DNA of 64,000 nucleotides. Origin: Roseococcus suduntuyensis (GTDB lineage Bacteria > Pseudomonadota > Alphaproteobacteria > Acetobacterales > Acetobacteraceae). The stretch spans positions 103,859 to 167,858 of the forward strand of contig NZ_JACIDJ010000008.1 in assembly GCF_014196305.1 (NCBI RefSeq), in the 5' to 3' direction. Positions within the stretch are counted from its first letter, which is position 1; the number at the start of each line of letters is the position of its first letter. Both the position numbers and the translations under genes were made by a program. Shown piece after piece: positions 46,580 to 55,778 of the stretch. A model generated the notes under the pieces. The model saw nothing but the letters and a program-made list of their open reading frames with translations. It was not told the DNA's origin and did not search any database.

Positions 46580-47077
46580 ATGACCCTGACCACGCTGCGC
46601 CTGAAGGCCGAACCCGCCACGCCCGAAGCCATCGCGCCTTACGGGACGCTGATCACCCCCGGCGAGGATGGCACGCCCTTCGGCCCCGCCGATGCGGCGC
46701 TGGAACTCGGGCGGGGCACGCCGCGGCTCTACATCATGCGGTTGAACCGCAAGCCGCTGCTGGTGCGCGGCATCACGCGGCACAGCCGCGTCACGCAATG
46801 CCTGGCGGCGATGGGCGGGCGCGACTGGTTCATCTGCCTCGCGGCGCCGCAAAACCCCGACGCGCCCGAAAGCCCTGACCCCGCGCGCATCGCCTGCTTC
46901 CGCATCGGCGGCGGCGTGGCGCTGGCATTGAAGCGGGGCACCTGGCATGCCGGCCCCTTCTTCGAGGCGGAGAGCGTGGATTTCCTGAACCTCGAACTCT
47001 CCGACACCAACGAGACGGACCACCACACGGTGCGCCTCGACCAGGAATTCGGCACGGTGATCGAGATCATTCCATAG
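46580..47077 (+). CDS. AllA (ureidoglycolate lyase) family protein
   Basis: Protein of 165 residues of the cupin-like AllA family, which splits ureidoglycolate to glyoxylate and urea in allantoin breakdown. Family landmarks are APYGTLI near 20, TRHSRVTQCLAAMGG near 66-80, KRGTWHAGPFF near 119-128 and FLNLELSDTNETDHH near 136-150. The AGGAGA ribosome site fits ATG 46580. No other purine-degradation gene is nearby, so another dicarboxylate-like substrate is possible. It is divergent from the penicillin-acylase gene; a TTGACA (minus strand, 46522-46517) in the 142-base gap may serve that gene. Confidence 0.82.
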   Translation: MTLTTLRLKAEPATPEAIAPYGTLITPGEDGTPFGPADAALELGRGTPRLYIMRLNRKPLLVRGITRHSRVTQCLAAMGGRDWFICLAAPQNPDAPESPDPARIACFRIGGGVALALKRGTWHAGPFFEAESVDFLNLELSDTNETDHHTVRLDQEFGTVIEIIP

Positions 47078-47082
47078 AGCGC

Positions 47083-47168
47083 GATCCGCGAAGGCGGCAT
47101 CGCCGCAGCGGTGAATCGCCCTCTCGGCCAAGGCGAGACCATGATGCGCCCTGGCGGATCATGGTCTA
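47083..47168. repeat. Intergenic mosaic repeat with hairpin, copy C
   Basis: The stretch gatccgcgaaggcggcatcgccgcagcggtgaa is nearly repeated at 49920-49952. It is followed by a hairpin whose arms GACCATGATGCGCC (47137-47150) and GGCGGATCATGGTC (47153-47166) match at 13 of 14 positions. It separates the AllA-like gene from the convergent flavocytochrome unit and reaches into the stop codon of the small gene, so it may also terminate transcription from both sides. Confidence 0.6.
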
Positions 47169-47252
47169 GCGCAGCCAGGCGAACAGCGCGGACATCAGCA
47201 CGACGAGGGCGCCGGTCAGCACGGCCAACCACAGGGCGGTCTTGCGTCGCAT
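47166..47252 (-). CDS. 28-residue single-helix membrane peptide
   Basis: A short frame of 28 codons begins at ATG 47252 after the strong ribosome site GGAAGGA and ends with TAG. The peptide has a basic start (MRRKT) followed by about 20 hydrophobic residues (ALWLAVLTGALVVLMSALFAW) and ends LR, the layout of a single transmembrane helix with positive-inside anchor. It starts 13 bases after the flavocytochrome gene, so it is probably co-transcribed and could be an accessory subunit of that membrane enzyme. I do not recognise a family. Confidence 0.6.
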   Translation of the reverse strand: MRRKTALWLAVLTGALVVLMSALFAWLR

Positions 47253-47265
47253 GGGCGTCCTTCCT

Positions 47266-48588
47266 TCAGACGAGCTCGAAGATTTCGGTCTGGACGCGCG
47301 CGGGCTTCACACCCATCGCGTGCAGCGCGCCCTCGGCGGCGCGGGTCATGGGCGTGGGACCGCAGAGGAAATGGTGCAGGCGGGGGCGCGGCGCGGGCGG
47401 CAGATGGCGTTCCAGCAAAGCCTGGTCCACAAAGCCGGTCTCGCCCGTCCAGCCCTCGGGCGGGTCTTCCAGGATGTGGATGAGGCGGAGATCCATGCGT
47501 TCCCGCAGCCTCTCCAGCTCCTCGCGGAACGCCACGTCCTCCCAGTTCTTGTTGCCGTAGAACAGCCAGAAGGGGCGGCGGTCGCCCTGGGTGGACAGGC
47601 TGCGCAGCATGCTCATGACCGGCGTCACGCCCACGCCGCCCACCACGGCGACGAAGCCCTCCACGCCCGGCTGCATGGCGGGGGAGAACACACCGAAGGG
47701 CGCGTCCAGATAGGCCGTCTCGCCCGGCTTGATCTCGCCGATCTTGCCGGTGAAGTCGCCCAGCTCCTTGATGCCGAATTCGACGCGGGGCAGGGCCTCG
47801 GGCGGTGAGCTGATGGAGAAGGGGTGCTCGCGCAGCCCGAAGGGCGAGGCGCGCAGCGTCAGCCAGGCGAACTGCCCCGGCATGAAGCCGGTCAGGCCCC
47901 CATGGCCCACCGGTTCCACCGCCAGCGTCCAGACCTTGTTGCGCCCGGGACGCACTTCCACCACGCGCCAGGGTGCGCGCCGCTGCCGCCAGGGCTTCAT
48001 CACCCGCAGCCACACCAGCAGGCCCAGCCAGCTCAATGTGACGGCAAGCCACAGCGCGCGCTTCAGCGGCGCCGCCGTGAAATAGCCGATGCCGATGATG
48101 TGCGCGACGGCCGCCGCGAAGCCCAGCGTGGCGAAGATCACGTGCAGGTAGCGCCACAGCCCATATTCCAGCCGCAGCGCCTTGCGCCATTCGGAGGTGA
48201 CGACGGCCAGGCCGAACAGCAGCAGCGCCGCGCGCCCCGCCGTCAGCTCCCAAGAGGCGTATCGCGGGTCGAAGGTCTCGCCCAGCGTGTGGGGATAGAG
48301 CAGCCAGAGCAGCGCGAAATGCAGCGCCGCCAGCCCCAGCGCGATCCAGGCCAGGTAGCGGTGGAACAGGTAGATGATGTCGATGCCAAAGGGCGCGCTG
48401 AACTTGCGGATGCGCGAGGTGAGCGCGAACTGCACCCCCATCATGGCCATGGCCGCGAAGCCCGTCGCCATGGAGAAGTTCCACCAGAAGGAGCGCCCGG
48501 GCGGCACCTCGCCCAGGAGGAGCAGCGCCTGGGGCGCCAATACCAGCACGAGATAAAGCCCGATCCAGGCCGCAGGCCGCCGGCCCAT
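47266..48588 (-). CDS. Ferric-reductase-like flavocytochrome (NOX/FRE type oxidoreductase)
   Basis: Membrane protein of 440 residues combining an N-terminal ferric-reductase-like domain (1-200, six helices) with an FAD/NAD(P)H reductase domain. Four His at 76/90 and 149/163, each pair 14 residues apart on adjacent helices, fit two b-haems. FAD binding is marked by HPFSISS (255-261), NAD(P)H binding by GGVGVTP (317-323) and a late LCGPTPM motif. It passes electrons from cytosolic NAD(P)H across the membrane to iron, oxygen or another acceptor. A 28-residue membrane peptide gene follows. Bacterial NOX-like enzymes have few characterised substrates. Confidence 0.87.
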   Translation of the reverse strand: MGRRPAAWIGLYLVLVLAPQALLLLGEVPPGRSFWWNFSMATGFAAMAMMGVQFALTSRIRKFSAPFGIDIIYLFHRYLAWIALGLAALHFALLWLLYPHTLGETFDPRYASWELTAGRAALLLFGLAVVTSEWRKALRLEYGLWRYLHVIFATLGFAAAVAHIIGIGYFTAAPLKRALWLAVTLSWLGLLVWLRVMKPWRQRRAPWRVVEVRPGRNKVWTLAVEPVGHGGLTGFMPGQFAWLTLRASPFGLREHPFSISSPPEALPRVEFGIKELGDFTGKIGEIKPGETAYLDAPFGVFSPAMQPGVEGFVAVVGGVGVTPVMSMLRSLSTQGDRRPFWLFYGNKNWEDVAFREELERLRERMDLRLIHILEDPPEGWTGETGFVDQALLERHLPPAPRPRLHHFLCGPTPMTRAAEGALHAMGVKPARVQTEIFELV

Positions 48589-48863
48589 GCGCGTTCCCCC
48601 TCCTGCGCGCCACGCGGCGCGGATTGAAGGGGGGGAACACCCCGCGCGCCCCCGGGTTGCTGGAGCAAGCGGCGTTCACATGCGTTCACGCCCCTTGCCC
48701 CAGCCATCCTTGCGCGCGGGATTCAGCGTTTTCGGTGATTCCACGCTCAACGCATCCCGCCCCCAGGATCGCAAGCCGCATGCCTCAGCCTCCATGTTGG
48801 GGAAGGAGCTTGGAAGGTCGGGGGAAGTTTCCCTAGTCTGCTCCCCGATACAGGAGAACAGCC
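48589..48863. other. Divergent intergenic region (flavocytochrome / Bug)
   Basis: This 275-base gap holds no convincing gene. Toward the plus-strand Bug gene I see TTGGAA (48810-48815), an 18-base spacer and TAGTCT (48834-48839) as a possible promoter, then the AGGAGA ribosome site near 48852. A short direct repeat 'gttcac' occurs around 48673-48690. A frame on the minus strand at 48676-48954 is arginine-rich and not credible as a protein. Confidence 0.35.
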
Positions 48864-49856
48864 TTGGCCCTTTCCCGTCGCGCGCTGCTGGCCGCCCCTC
48901 CCGCGCTGGCCGCCATCCCCGCCGCGTCCTCCGCCTGGGCCCAAGGCGGCGCATGGCCCTCCCGCCCCATCCGCATCATCTTGCCCGCCCCGGGCGGCGG
49001 CGGCACGGCCGACACGCTGGCGCGCATCTTCGCCAATGAGATGGAAAAGCGCCTGCCGCAGCCTGTCGTGATCGAGAACCGGGGTGGCGCGGCGGGAAAT
49101 GTGGGCGCCAACCTCGCGGCGCGGGCGGCGCCCGATGGCTACACCCTGCTCTGGACCTGGGCGGGCACCATGGCGACCAACCCCGCCCTCTACCGCGACA
49201 TGCCCTTCAACCCGCAGACGGACTTCACGCCCGTGATCCTGCTGGGCAGCGTGCCCAATATCCTGATCGTGAACAACGACTTCCCGGCGCGGACGCTGGC
49301 CGAATTCCGTGACCATGCCCGCGCCAACCCCGGCGCCATCAACCACGGCACCACGGGCAATGGCTCCTCCATGCACCTGGCGGCGGAGCTGTTCGCCTCG
49401 CGCACCGAGACGCGGCTGACCCATGTGCCCTACACCGCGCCGGCGGCCGCGGTGACGGACCTGCTCTCGGGCCGCATCCAGTCCATGTTCAACCTCGTCA
49501 CGGGCGCGCAACCGCTGGTGACCTCGGGACGGGTACGGGCGCTGGCCGTGCTGTCGGAACAGCGCGTGCCGCAACTGCCCGACGTGCCGACGGCGACGGA
49601 ACTCGGCATGCCGGGCCTTGCCTTCGGCACCTGGTTCTGCCTGATGCTGCCGCGCGGCGCGGACCCCGCGCTGGTGGCGCGGCTCAACACGCTGGCGAAC
49701 GAGATCCTGGCCGACCCCGCCACGCGGCAGCGGCTGGAGGCCGCCGGCATGGCGTTGGATGGCGGCGGCACGCCCGAGCGGCTGCGCGATTATCTCGCCG
49801 CCGAAATCCCGCGCCACGCGGAGCTGGTGCGGCTTTCCGGCGCGCAGCTGAACTAA
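48864..49856 (+). CDS. Orphan Bug/TctC-type periplasmic solute receptor
   Basis: Receptor of 330 residues with a signal peptide (RR at 5-6, cleavage near AWAQG) and Bug motifs PSRPIRIILPAPGGGGTAD (about 32-50) and VVIENRGGAAG. The start is TTG at 48864 after AGGAGAACAGCC; no ATG is available before the signal peptide. No membrane subunit is near. It is the fifth TctC-type receptor of the window. Confidence 0.88.
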   Translation: MALSRRALLAAPPALAAIPAASSAWAQGGAWPSRPIRIILPAPGGGGTADTLARIFANEMEKRLPQPVVIENRGGAAGNVGANLAARAAPDGYTLLWTWAGTMATNPALYRDMPFNPQTDFTPVILLGSVPNILIVNNDFPARTLAEFRDHARANPGAINHGTTGNGSSMHLAAELFASRTETRLTHVPYTAPAAAVTDLLSGRIQSMFNLVTGAQPLVTSGRVRALAVLSEQRVPQLPDVPTATELGMPGLAFGTWFCLMLPRGADPALVARLNTLANEILADPATRQRLEAAGMALDGGGTPERLRDYLAAEIPRHAELVRLSGAQLN

Positions 49857-49970
49857 AGCAGCGTCCGATCGGGTTGAACCGCGAAGCGGTTCAGCCGCTC
49901 GGATATTGCTCTGGCGCCTGATCCGCGGAGGCGGCATCGCCGGAGCGGTGAAGCAGCCGCTACGGCCTAG
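49857..49970. repeat. Intergenic palindromic repeat, copy D
   Basis: The core at 49864-49903 forms a long hairpin: tccgatcggg-ttgaaccgc pairs with gcggttca-gccgctcgga around GAA, with one bulge. The core matches 63908-63955 at about 46 of 49 positions. The flanking 'gatccgcggaggcggcatcgccggagcggtgaa' (49920-49952) matches 47083-47115, so this gap joins two repeat types. It fills the space between the convergent Bug and GNAT stops. Confidence 0.65.
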
Positions 49971-50443
49971 ATGGGCTTGCGGAGGTAGCGCACCCGCTTG
50001 CCATAACGGTGGTCGGTGGTTTCGCCCGCGATGGTGAAGCCCCGCCGCTCATGGAAGGCCATGCTGACTTCGTTCAGCGGTTCCAGATTCACCTCGCAGA
50101 CCAGCAGCGCGATCTTGTCGGCCCGCGCGATGGCGGCAAGGTCTTCATACAGCGCGCTGGCCACGCCCTTGCCGCGCGCATGGGCGGCCACCACCACCCG
50201 GTCTACGTAGGCGAAATAGCTCTCGCGCGCCGTGAACCAGGCGTGGTTGGGGCCCTGGGGCGGCGTCGCGTGGTCGAAGGCCAGCAGGAAACCCGTGCCA
50301 TCCGCCGTCATGCGCGCGGCATAGGCGTTGCGGAGCCGCCCCTCGAAGGCGTCGAGGGTCAATTCATTCACCGCCTCGGCCTCGCTGTTGTTCAAGTCCA
50401 GCAGGGCGGGCAGGTCGGCCTGGGTGATGTCGCGAATCTGCAT
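49967..50443 (-). CDS. GNAT-family N-acetyltransferase
   Basis: Protein of 158 residues with the GNAT fold. The acetyl-CoA-binding motif A is YVDRVVVAAHARGKGVASALYEDL at about 84-107, with the (R/Q)-x-x-G-x-(G/A) loop ARGKGVA. The C-terminal FHERRGFTIAGE segment is the usual motif B. The acceptor cannot be inferred. ATG 50443 starts the family-typical MQIRDI strand; the frame open upstream to 51061 belongs to the opposite-strand gene. It is divergent from the DUF3422 gene. Confidence 0.85.
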   Translation of the reverse strand: MQIRDITQADLPALLDLNNSEAEAVNELTLDAFEGRLRNAYAARMTADGTGFLLAFDHATPPQGPNHAWFTARESYFAYVDRVVVAAHARGKGVASALYEDLAAIARADKIALLVCEVNLEPLNEVSMAFHERRGFTIAGETTDHRYGKRVRYLRKPI

Positions 50444-50531
50444 GGGACCAATCTTCCACGCGGGGGCCGGCTTGCCCAGCGCCGCGACATCGTCATTCCC
50501 CCCAGGGCCGGGGCACGTTAGGTTTGCCCCG

Positions 50532-51782
50532 ATGACGTTCCCCACCCATCCGCAGCGCGAGGCGCTGGCGGGCGAACTCCATGCCCGGCCGGCCATCCCG
50601 ATCGAGCTGCCGGCGCGGCTGTCGCGGCTGGCCATGGCCAGCCCCGACCGCGAGGCGGAGGACGCGCACCTGGCCGCTCTCTGCGCCCGGCACGGCGTGG
50701 TGCCGCCGCGACCCGGTGCCTCCTGGTTCCTGGCCGATTTCGGCGCCTTCCGTCTCCGCTTCGAGCGCCACACGGAATTCACGGGCTGGAACTTCCTGGC
50801 CCCCGGCGCCGACCCGGAGCACCCCTTCGCCCGCCCCGCCATCGCGCATCTCCCGCCCGACTGGCTGGCGAAACTTCCGGGCCAGGCCATCGCCGCCACC
50901 CATATCTCGCTGGTGGACGCCAAGGTGGAGGCCTGCGGCTTCATCACCGACAGCATCGCGGGTGCGGCCGTGGCCGACCAGGTGGCCATGGTCTTCACCG
51001 ATTTCCGCCTGCACCCGGACGGGTTCACGCGCATCCTGCTGACGGGCGCGCCCAACCCCATCCTGGCCGGTCGCCTCGCCCAGCTGCTGTGGGAGATCGA
51101 GACCTACCGCGCCATGGCCCTGCTGGCGCTGCCGGTCGCGCGTGGGGTGGGGCCGGTGTTGTCCGATGCCTCGGCGCAATTCGCCCGCATCTCCGCGCAG
51201 CTTCCCGCCCTGCATGAACTCTCCACCGAACGCGCCACGCTGGAGGAACTGACCGAGGTGGCCGGCGAGATCGAACGCGCCAGCGCCGACACCTCCGAGC
51301 GATTTTCCGCGAGCGCCGCCTATCACCGCCTGGTGCTGCGCCGCCTGTCCGAGCTGGGCGAGGTGCCCTTGCACGGCATCCCGACGCTGAGCCGCTTCCT
51401 GGACCGCCGGCTGGAGCCCGCCATGGCGACCGTCTCGGCCACGGGCGCGCGGATCAGTGCCCTCTCGCTTCGCGGGGCGCGGCTTGTCGAACTGCTGCGC
51501 GCCCGCGTGGCCGTGGCGCAGGAGGAACAGGCGGAGAAGCAATTGGCGACGCTGGCCGCCACCGGCCGCGCCCAGCTGCGCCTGCAACAGACGGTGGAGG
51601 GGCTTTCGGTTGCCGGCATCACCTACTACCTGCTGACCGTGATCGGATACCTCATCAAGCCGCTGCCTTTCTGGGGCCAGGTGGGCACCACGGCCGAGAT
51701 CATCATCGCGGCGCTGGTCCCCGTCATCGCGGCGGTGGTCTGGCTGAACCTGCGCAAGCGCCGACTGGAAAGCGACCACTAG
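50532..51782 (+). CDS. DUF3422 family membrane protein
   Basis: Protein of 416 residues matching DUF3422. It starts with the family-typical HPQREALAGELHARP (about 5-19). The middle section is helical, probably coiled coil (about 220-370), and two hydrophobic helices follow at about 358-376 and 388-405, ending in a basic tail. The protein is therefore likely anchored in the inner membrane with a large cytoplasmic part. Function is unknown. The start ATG 50532 gives the conserved N-terminus. Confidence 0.85.
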   Translation: MTFPTHPQREALAGELHARPAIPIELPARLSRLAMASPDREAEDAHLAALCARHGVVPPRPGASWFLADFGAFRLRFERHTEFTGWNFLAPGADPEHPFARPAIAHLPPDWLAKLPGQAIAATHISLVDAKVEACGFITDSIAGAAVADQVAMVFTDFRLHPDGFTRILLTGAPNPILAGRLAQLLWEIETYRAMALLALPVARGVGPVLSDASAQFARISAQLPALHELSTERATLEELTEVAGEIERASADTSERFSASAAYHRLVLRRLSELGEVPLHGIPTLSRFLDRRLEPAMATVSATGARISALSLRGARLVELLRARVAVAQEEQAEKQLATLAATGRAQLRLQQTVEGLSVAGITYYLLTVIGYLIKPLPFWGQVGTTAEIIIAALVPVIAAVVWLNLRKRRLESDH

Positions 51783-51806
51783 TCCCGCCCCCAACAGGAG
51801 TTCCCC

Positions 51807-52619
51807 ATGGACCTGACCGACCCCGTGCTTCCTCCCGAAGCCGTGATGGCGCGCGGGGATGCGCTGATCCTGCTCGACACCCGGCCGGAGGCGGCCTTCC
51901 TGGCCGGACGCGCCGATGGCGCCCGGCACCTGCCCATCGAGGCCTGGGACCGCGCCATCAAGTCCGGCCAGGCGCCGCTGGATGATGCCGCGCATTGGGG
52001 CGGCGTGCTGGGCGGGTTGGGCCTGGATGGCGGCAAGCCCGTGGTGGTGCTGGATGATGGCCGCATGACCGAGGCGGCGCGCGCCTGGTTCCTGTTGCAG
52101 CATTTCGGTCTGGCGGCCGCCGTTCTGGATGGCGGGTGGCCGGCGCTGGAGCCGCTGCTGGAGGCACCCGTCTCCGGCCCCGCCGCCGCACCGGCGGCCG
52201 TGGCCTGCGTGGCGCGGCCCGGCACGGGACGGGTGGCGCTGATGGAGCGGGCGCCGCTGCGCGATGCGCTGGCCTCGCAGGCCCGGCCCCAGGTCTTCGA
52301 CACGCGCAGCCCGGCCGAGCACCGCGGCGAGGACCTGAAGAACAACCGCCGCGGCGGCCGGCTGCCCGGGGCCGCGAACCTGCCCCACACCGCGCTGCTG
52401 GCCCAAGGCAACCGGTTGATGCCCGCCGAGGCGCTGCGCGCGCGCATGGAGGAGGTGGGGCTCAGCCTCTCCCGCACCGTGGTCACGCATTGCGACGGGG
52501 GCGGGCGGGCCGCGCTTGCCGCGCTGGCGGCGGTGCGGGCCGGCCACCCGGACGTCGCGGCCTATTACATGAGCTTCGCGGACTGGGCGGCGGACGAGGC
52601 CTGCCCCATCGAGCGCTGA
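51807..52619 (+). CDS. Rhodanese-domain sulfurtransferase (3-mercaptopyruvate sulfurtransferase type)
   Basis: Protein of 270 residues with two rhodanese domains (about 5-125 and 140-268). The catalytic Cys lies at about 229 in THCDGGGRA, where SseA enzymes have CGSGVTA, so the loop is similar but not standard. The preceding [14 protein letters not shown] segment is characteristic of the second domain. It transfers sulfur from mercaptopyruvate or thiosulfate to acceptors such as cyanide or thiols. An AGGAG site precedes ATG 51807. Confidence 0.87.
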   Translation: MDLTDPVLPPEAVMARGDALILLDTRPEAAFLAGRADGARHLPIEAWDRAIKSGQAPLDDAAHWGGVLGGLGLDGGKPVVVLDDGRMTEAARAWFLLQHFGLAAAVLDGGWPALEPLLEAPVSGPAAAPAAVACVARPGTGRVALMERAPLRDALASQARPQVFDTRSPAEHRGEDLKNNRRGGRLPGAANLPHTALLAQGNRLMPAEALRARMEEVGLSLSRTVVTHCDGGGRAALAALAAVRAGHPDVAAYYMSFADWAADEACPIER

Positions 52620-52626
52620 GGCCGCG

Positions 52627-53172
52627 CTACCCCGCTGCGCCCGGCGAGGTCAGCCGCCGCACCGCCTCGACCAGCGGCGGCGCGTCCCACACAGCCTCGC
52701 CCGTCAGGCGGCCGCGCTCCATGCCGTCGCGGTCGATCAGCAAGGTGGTGGGCAGGCCGCGCGCGCCCGCGCCCCGCGTCGCCGCCCCGCGCGGGTCGAG
52801 CCAGATGGCCAGCCGTTGCAGGCCCAACCGCGCGTAGAAGGCCTCCACCACCTCGCGCCCGCCGCGGTCGGAGGAGAGGGCCAGCACCTGGATGCGCTCC
52901 TCCGCCACGATGCCGGCGAGCCGGTCGAGCGCGGGCATCTCGGCCACGCAGGGGGGGCACCAGGTGGCCCAGAAGTTCACCACCAGCCCTTGGCCCGCGA
53001 AATCGGTGAAGGAATGGGGCTTTCCCTCGGCATCGGTGAACTGCACGGCGGGGGCGGGGCGGCTGTCCTCGCGCAGGCGCTCGATGCCAGTCTGAGTGTG
53101 CTGCGCGAGAGCGGCTTGCGCAGGCAGGATCGCGGGGGCAACAAGGGCCAGGCCCATCTGGCGACGACGCAT
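52627..53172 (-). CDS. TlpA-like thiol-disulfide oxidoreductase
   Basis: Periplasmic thioredoxin-fold protein of 181 residues. A signal sequence (RRR start, hydrophobic stretch to about residue 23) is followed by the active site WCPPC (71-75) and the cis-Pro loop [11 protein letters not shown] (about 140-150). TlpA-type proteins reduce disulfides, for instance during cytochrome c maturation. Its ATG lies only 21 bases from the argH start on the other strand, an arrangement common in alphaproteobacteria, so each promoter must reach into the neighbour's coding region or be very compact. Confidence 0.9.
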   Translation of the reverse strand: MRRRQMGLALVAPAILPAQAALAQHTQTGIERLREDSRPAPAVQFTDAEGKPHSFTDFAGQGLVVNFWATWCPPCVAEMPALDRLAGIVAEERIQVLALSSDRGGREVVEAFYARLGLQRLAIWLDPRGAATRGAGARGLPTTLLIDRDGMERGRLTGEAVWDAPPLVEAVRRLTSPGAAG

Positions 53173-53193
53173 CAGCACGAAAGCGGCACTCCC

Positions 53194-54594
53194 TTGTCCA
53201 TTCCCAACCAAACCGGAACCAACCAGCAATGGGGCGGGCGCTTCGCCGAAGGCCCTTCCGCCATCATGCAGGCCATCAATGCCTCGATCGGCTTCGATGC
53301 CAAGATGTGGCGCCAGGACATCCGGGGAAGCCTCGCCCATGCCGCCATGTTGGCGCATGTGGGCATCATTTCCAGCGAGGACGAGGCCGCGATCCAGAAA
53401 GGCCTCGCCGACATCGCCGCCGAGATCGAGGCCGGGCGCTTCGAATGGTCCGAGGCGCTGGAAGATGTCCACATGAACATCGAGGCCCGGCTGACCGACC
53501 GCATCGGCGAGGCCGGCAAGCGCCTGCACACGGCCCGCAGCCGAAACGACCAGGTGGCGACCGATTTCCGCCTCTGGGTGCGCGACGCGATTGACGGGCT
53601 GGCGGCGCAGCAGCTGGAACTGATCCGCGTCTTCGTCCGCCGCGCCGAGGAACATGCGGGCACCATCATGCCCGGCTACACCCATCTCCAGCCTGCCCAG
53701 CCCACCACCTTCGGCCACCATCTGCTGGCCTATGCCGAGATGCTCTGGCGCGACCGGGGCCGGATGCTGGATGCCCGCGCCCGGCTGAACGAATGCCCCC
53801 TGGGCTCGGCCGCCATGTGCGGCACGGGTTTCCCCATTGATCGCCACGCCACGGCCAAGGCGCTGGGCTTCGATGCGCCCACCCGCAACAGCCTGGACGG
53901 GGTGGGCAGCCGCGACTTCGCCATGGAATTCCTGGCGGCCTGCGCCATCTGCGCCACGCATCTCTCACGGCTGGCCGAGGAGATCGTGATCTGGACCAAC
54001 CCCGCCTTCGGCTTCGTGACCCTGCCGGACAACCTGACCACCGGCAGCTCCATCATGCCGCAGAAGCGCAACCCGGATGCGGCGGAGCTGGTGCGCGGCA
54101 AGACGGGCCGCATCAATGGCGCGCTGGTGGGCCTGCTGACGGTGGTGAAGGGCCTGGCGCTGACCTATGCGAAGGACCTGCAGGAGGACAAGGAAGGCGT
54201 CTTCGACGCGGCCGAGAGCCTCACCCTCTGCCTCGCCGCCACCGCGGCCATGGTGCGGGACATGCAGCCCAACATCCCGCGCATGGCCGCCGCCGCCGGG
54301 GCGGGCTTCTCCACCGCCACCGACCTCGCGGACTGGCTGGTGCGCGAATTGAAGCTGCCCTTCCGCGACGCGCACCACGTCACGGGGCGCCTGGTGTCCA
54401 AGGCGGAGGGCATGGGCGTGGACCTCTCGGGCCTCACCATCATGGAGATGCGTGAGATCGAGCCGCGCATCCATGAGGGTGTGTTCGGCGTGCTGTCGCC
54501 CTCGGCCTCGGTGGCCTCGCGCCGCAGCCATGGCGGCACGGCGCCCGACAATGTGCGCGCCATGGCGCGCGAATGGCAGGAGCGCCTGGGATGA
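53194..54594 (+). CDS. argH: Argininosuccinate lyase
   Basis: Enzyme of 466 residues that cleaves argininosuccinate to arginine and fumarate, the last step of arginine synthesis. The fumarase/aspartase signature [11 protein letters not shown] (about 285-295) and the N-terminal QWGGRF (12-17) are clear. No ATG or GTG is suitably placed; the TTG at 53194 (LSIPNQTG) fits the length of the family and lies 21 bases after the divergent tlpA start. The ribosome site in front is weak. The lptM ATG overlaps its stop. Confidence 0.95.
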   Translation: MSIPNQTGTNQQWGGRFAEGPSAIMQAINASIGFDAKMWRQDIRGSLAHAAMLAHVGIISSEDEAAIQKGLADIAAEIEAGRFEWSEALEDVHMNIEARLTDRIGEAGKRLHTARSRNDQVATDFRLWVRDAIDGLAAQQLELIRVFVRRAEEHAGTIMPGYTHLQPAQPTTFGHHLLAYAEMLWRDRGRMLDARARLNECPLGSAAMCGTGFPIDRHATAKALGFDAPTRNSLDGVGSRDFAMEFLAACAICATHLSRLAEEIVIWTNPAFGFVTLPDNLTTGSSIMPQKRNPDAAELVRGKTGRINGALVGLLTVVKGLALTYAKDLQEDKEGVFDAAESLTLCLAATAAMVRDMQPNIPRMAAAAGAGFSTATDLADWLVRELKLPFRDAHHVTGRLVSKAEGMGVDLSGLTIMEMREIEPRIHEGVFGVLSPSASVASRRSHGGTAPDNVRAMAREWQERLG

Positions 54595-54731
54595 AGCGAG
54601 CCGTTTTGACCCTGCTGGTGCTGGCGCTGGCGGCGCCGATCCTGGCCGCCTGCGGCCGGGCCGGGCCGCCGCGCCCACCCGGCCCGCCCGACCAGATCAC
54701 CTTCCCGCGGGTCTATCCGGCGCCGCGCTGA
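54591..54731 (+). CDS. lptM: LptM-like small lipoprotein
   Basis: A 46-residue lipoprotein whose ATG overlaps the argH stop (ATGA). It has a basic start (MKRA), a hydrophobic stretch and the lipobox LAAC with the lipidated Cys at 21, followed by a Gly/Pro-rich [12 protein letters not shown] tail. This matches LptM (formerly YifL), which helps the LPS translocon LptDE mature in the outer membrane. The argH-lptM order is conserved in many proteobacteria and is normally followed by lysA; here a convergent dehydratase gene follows, overlapping by 19 bases. Confidence 0.82.
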   Translation: MKRAVLTLLVLALAAPILAACGRAGPPRPPGPPDQITFPRVYPAPR

Positions 54732-55666
54732 GGCGGGATGGCGAGGCTGGAAAGGTCGGTGTTGGCGCCGCAGACCAGCACCCCCACCCGTGCGCCCTCC
54801 GGCGGCACCCAGCGGCCGGAGAGCAGGGCGGCCAGCGCCGTGGCCCCGCCCGGCTCCGCCACCACCCGCGCCTCGTTCCACAGGCGAAGCTGCGCCTCGC
54901 GGATGGCATCATCCGTTACCAGCGCGGGCACCAGCCGTCCCTTCGCGCGCAGATTCGCGGCCAGCGGGAACATCAGCGCCCCCACTTGGCGCGCGCCCAG
55001 GCTGTCCGCCGCCGCGCCGCCCACCGGGGCCGGCACCGGCCGCCCGGCGGCCAGGGCCGCGTGCAGGCAGGGGCAGCCCTCGGGCTCCACGGCGACCAGG
55101 GTCACGCCGGTCGCCGCGTGCCAGGCCGCCATGCCGCCGATCAGCCCGCCGCCGCCCACGGCCACCAGCAGGTGCGTGACGCCGGGCGACTGCTCCGACC
55201 ATTCCGCCGCCACCGTGCCCTGGCCGGCCAGCACCTCGGGCTGATCATAGGCATGGACCAGCAGCGCGCCGGTCTCGGCCGCGCGGGCCTCGCTGGCCTC
55301 GCGCGCGGCGTCATAGGCGGCACCCCCCACCACCAGCCGCGCGCCGAAGCCCTGGATGCGCGTGCGCTTCGCTTCGGCGGTGATCTCGGGGACGAAGATT
55401 TCGGCGGGCAGGCCCAGCGCCCGGGCGGCCGCCGCCACCGCCGCGCCATGGTTGCCGCCCGAGGCCGCCACCACCCCCGCCGGGCCGGGGGGCCGGGCGC
55501 GCATGGCGTTGAAGGCGCCGCGCGGCTTGAAGCTGCCCGTGATCTGCAACTGCTCCAGCTTCAGCGTCACGCGCCGGCCAAGGTCCAGTTCCATCACCGG
55601 GGTGCGCCGCACATCCCCCGCGATGCGGCGGGCGGCGGCCTTGATGTCGTCAGGCGTGGGGGTCAT
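54713..55666 (-). CDS. PLP-dependent threonine/serine dehydratase-like enzyme
   Basis: Fold-type II PLP enzyme of 317 residues. The PLP lysine is in GSFKPRGA (Lys at about 47), the substrate loop is ASGGNHGAA (about 68-76) and the phosphate-binding Gly-rich loop is GGGGLIGG (about 171-178). It turns threonine to 2-oxobutyrate or serine to pyruvate, or might racemise serine or act on 3-hydroxyaspartate. It lacks a C-terminal regulatory ACT domain, so it is a catabolic-type, not feedback-inhibited, enzyme. Its 3' end overlaps lptM. Confidence 0.88.
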   Translation of the reverse strand: MTPTPDDIKAAARRIAGDVRRTPVMELDLGRRVTLKLEQLQITGSFKPRGAFNAMRARPPGPAGVVAASGGNHGAAVAAAARALGLPAEIFVPEITAEAKRTRIQGFGARLVVGGAAYDAAREASEARAAETGALLVHAYDQPEVLAGQGTVAAEWSEQSPGVTHLLVAVGGGGLIGGMAAWHAATGVTLVAVEPEGCPCLHAALAAGRPVPAPVGGAAADSLGARQVGALMFPLAANLRAKGRLVPALVTDDAIREAQLRLWNEARVVAEPGGATALAALLSGRWVPPEGARVGVLVCGANTDLSSLAIPPQRGAG

Positions 55667-55778
55667 CCGCCCGGCAGACCATGCCGGCGCGCGCCGTGCA
55701 AGCCGCCCGGCGGTGCCGCTTCCGTCCCGGCCCCAATGCTGCCATAAACCGTTTATTCACAAGTGACGGGCAGCCGGG

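Noticed and set aside
48676..48954. Minus-strand frame of 92 codons in the flavocytochrome-Bug gap
   Set aside because: Arg/Gly-rich with no domain, and it overlaps the signal-peptide region of the real Bug gene.
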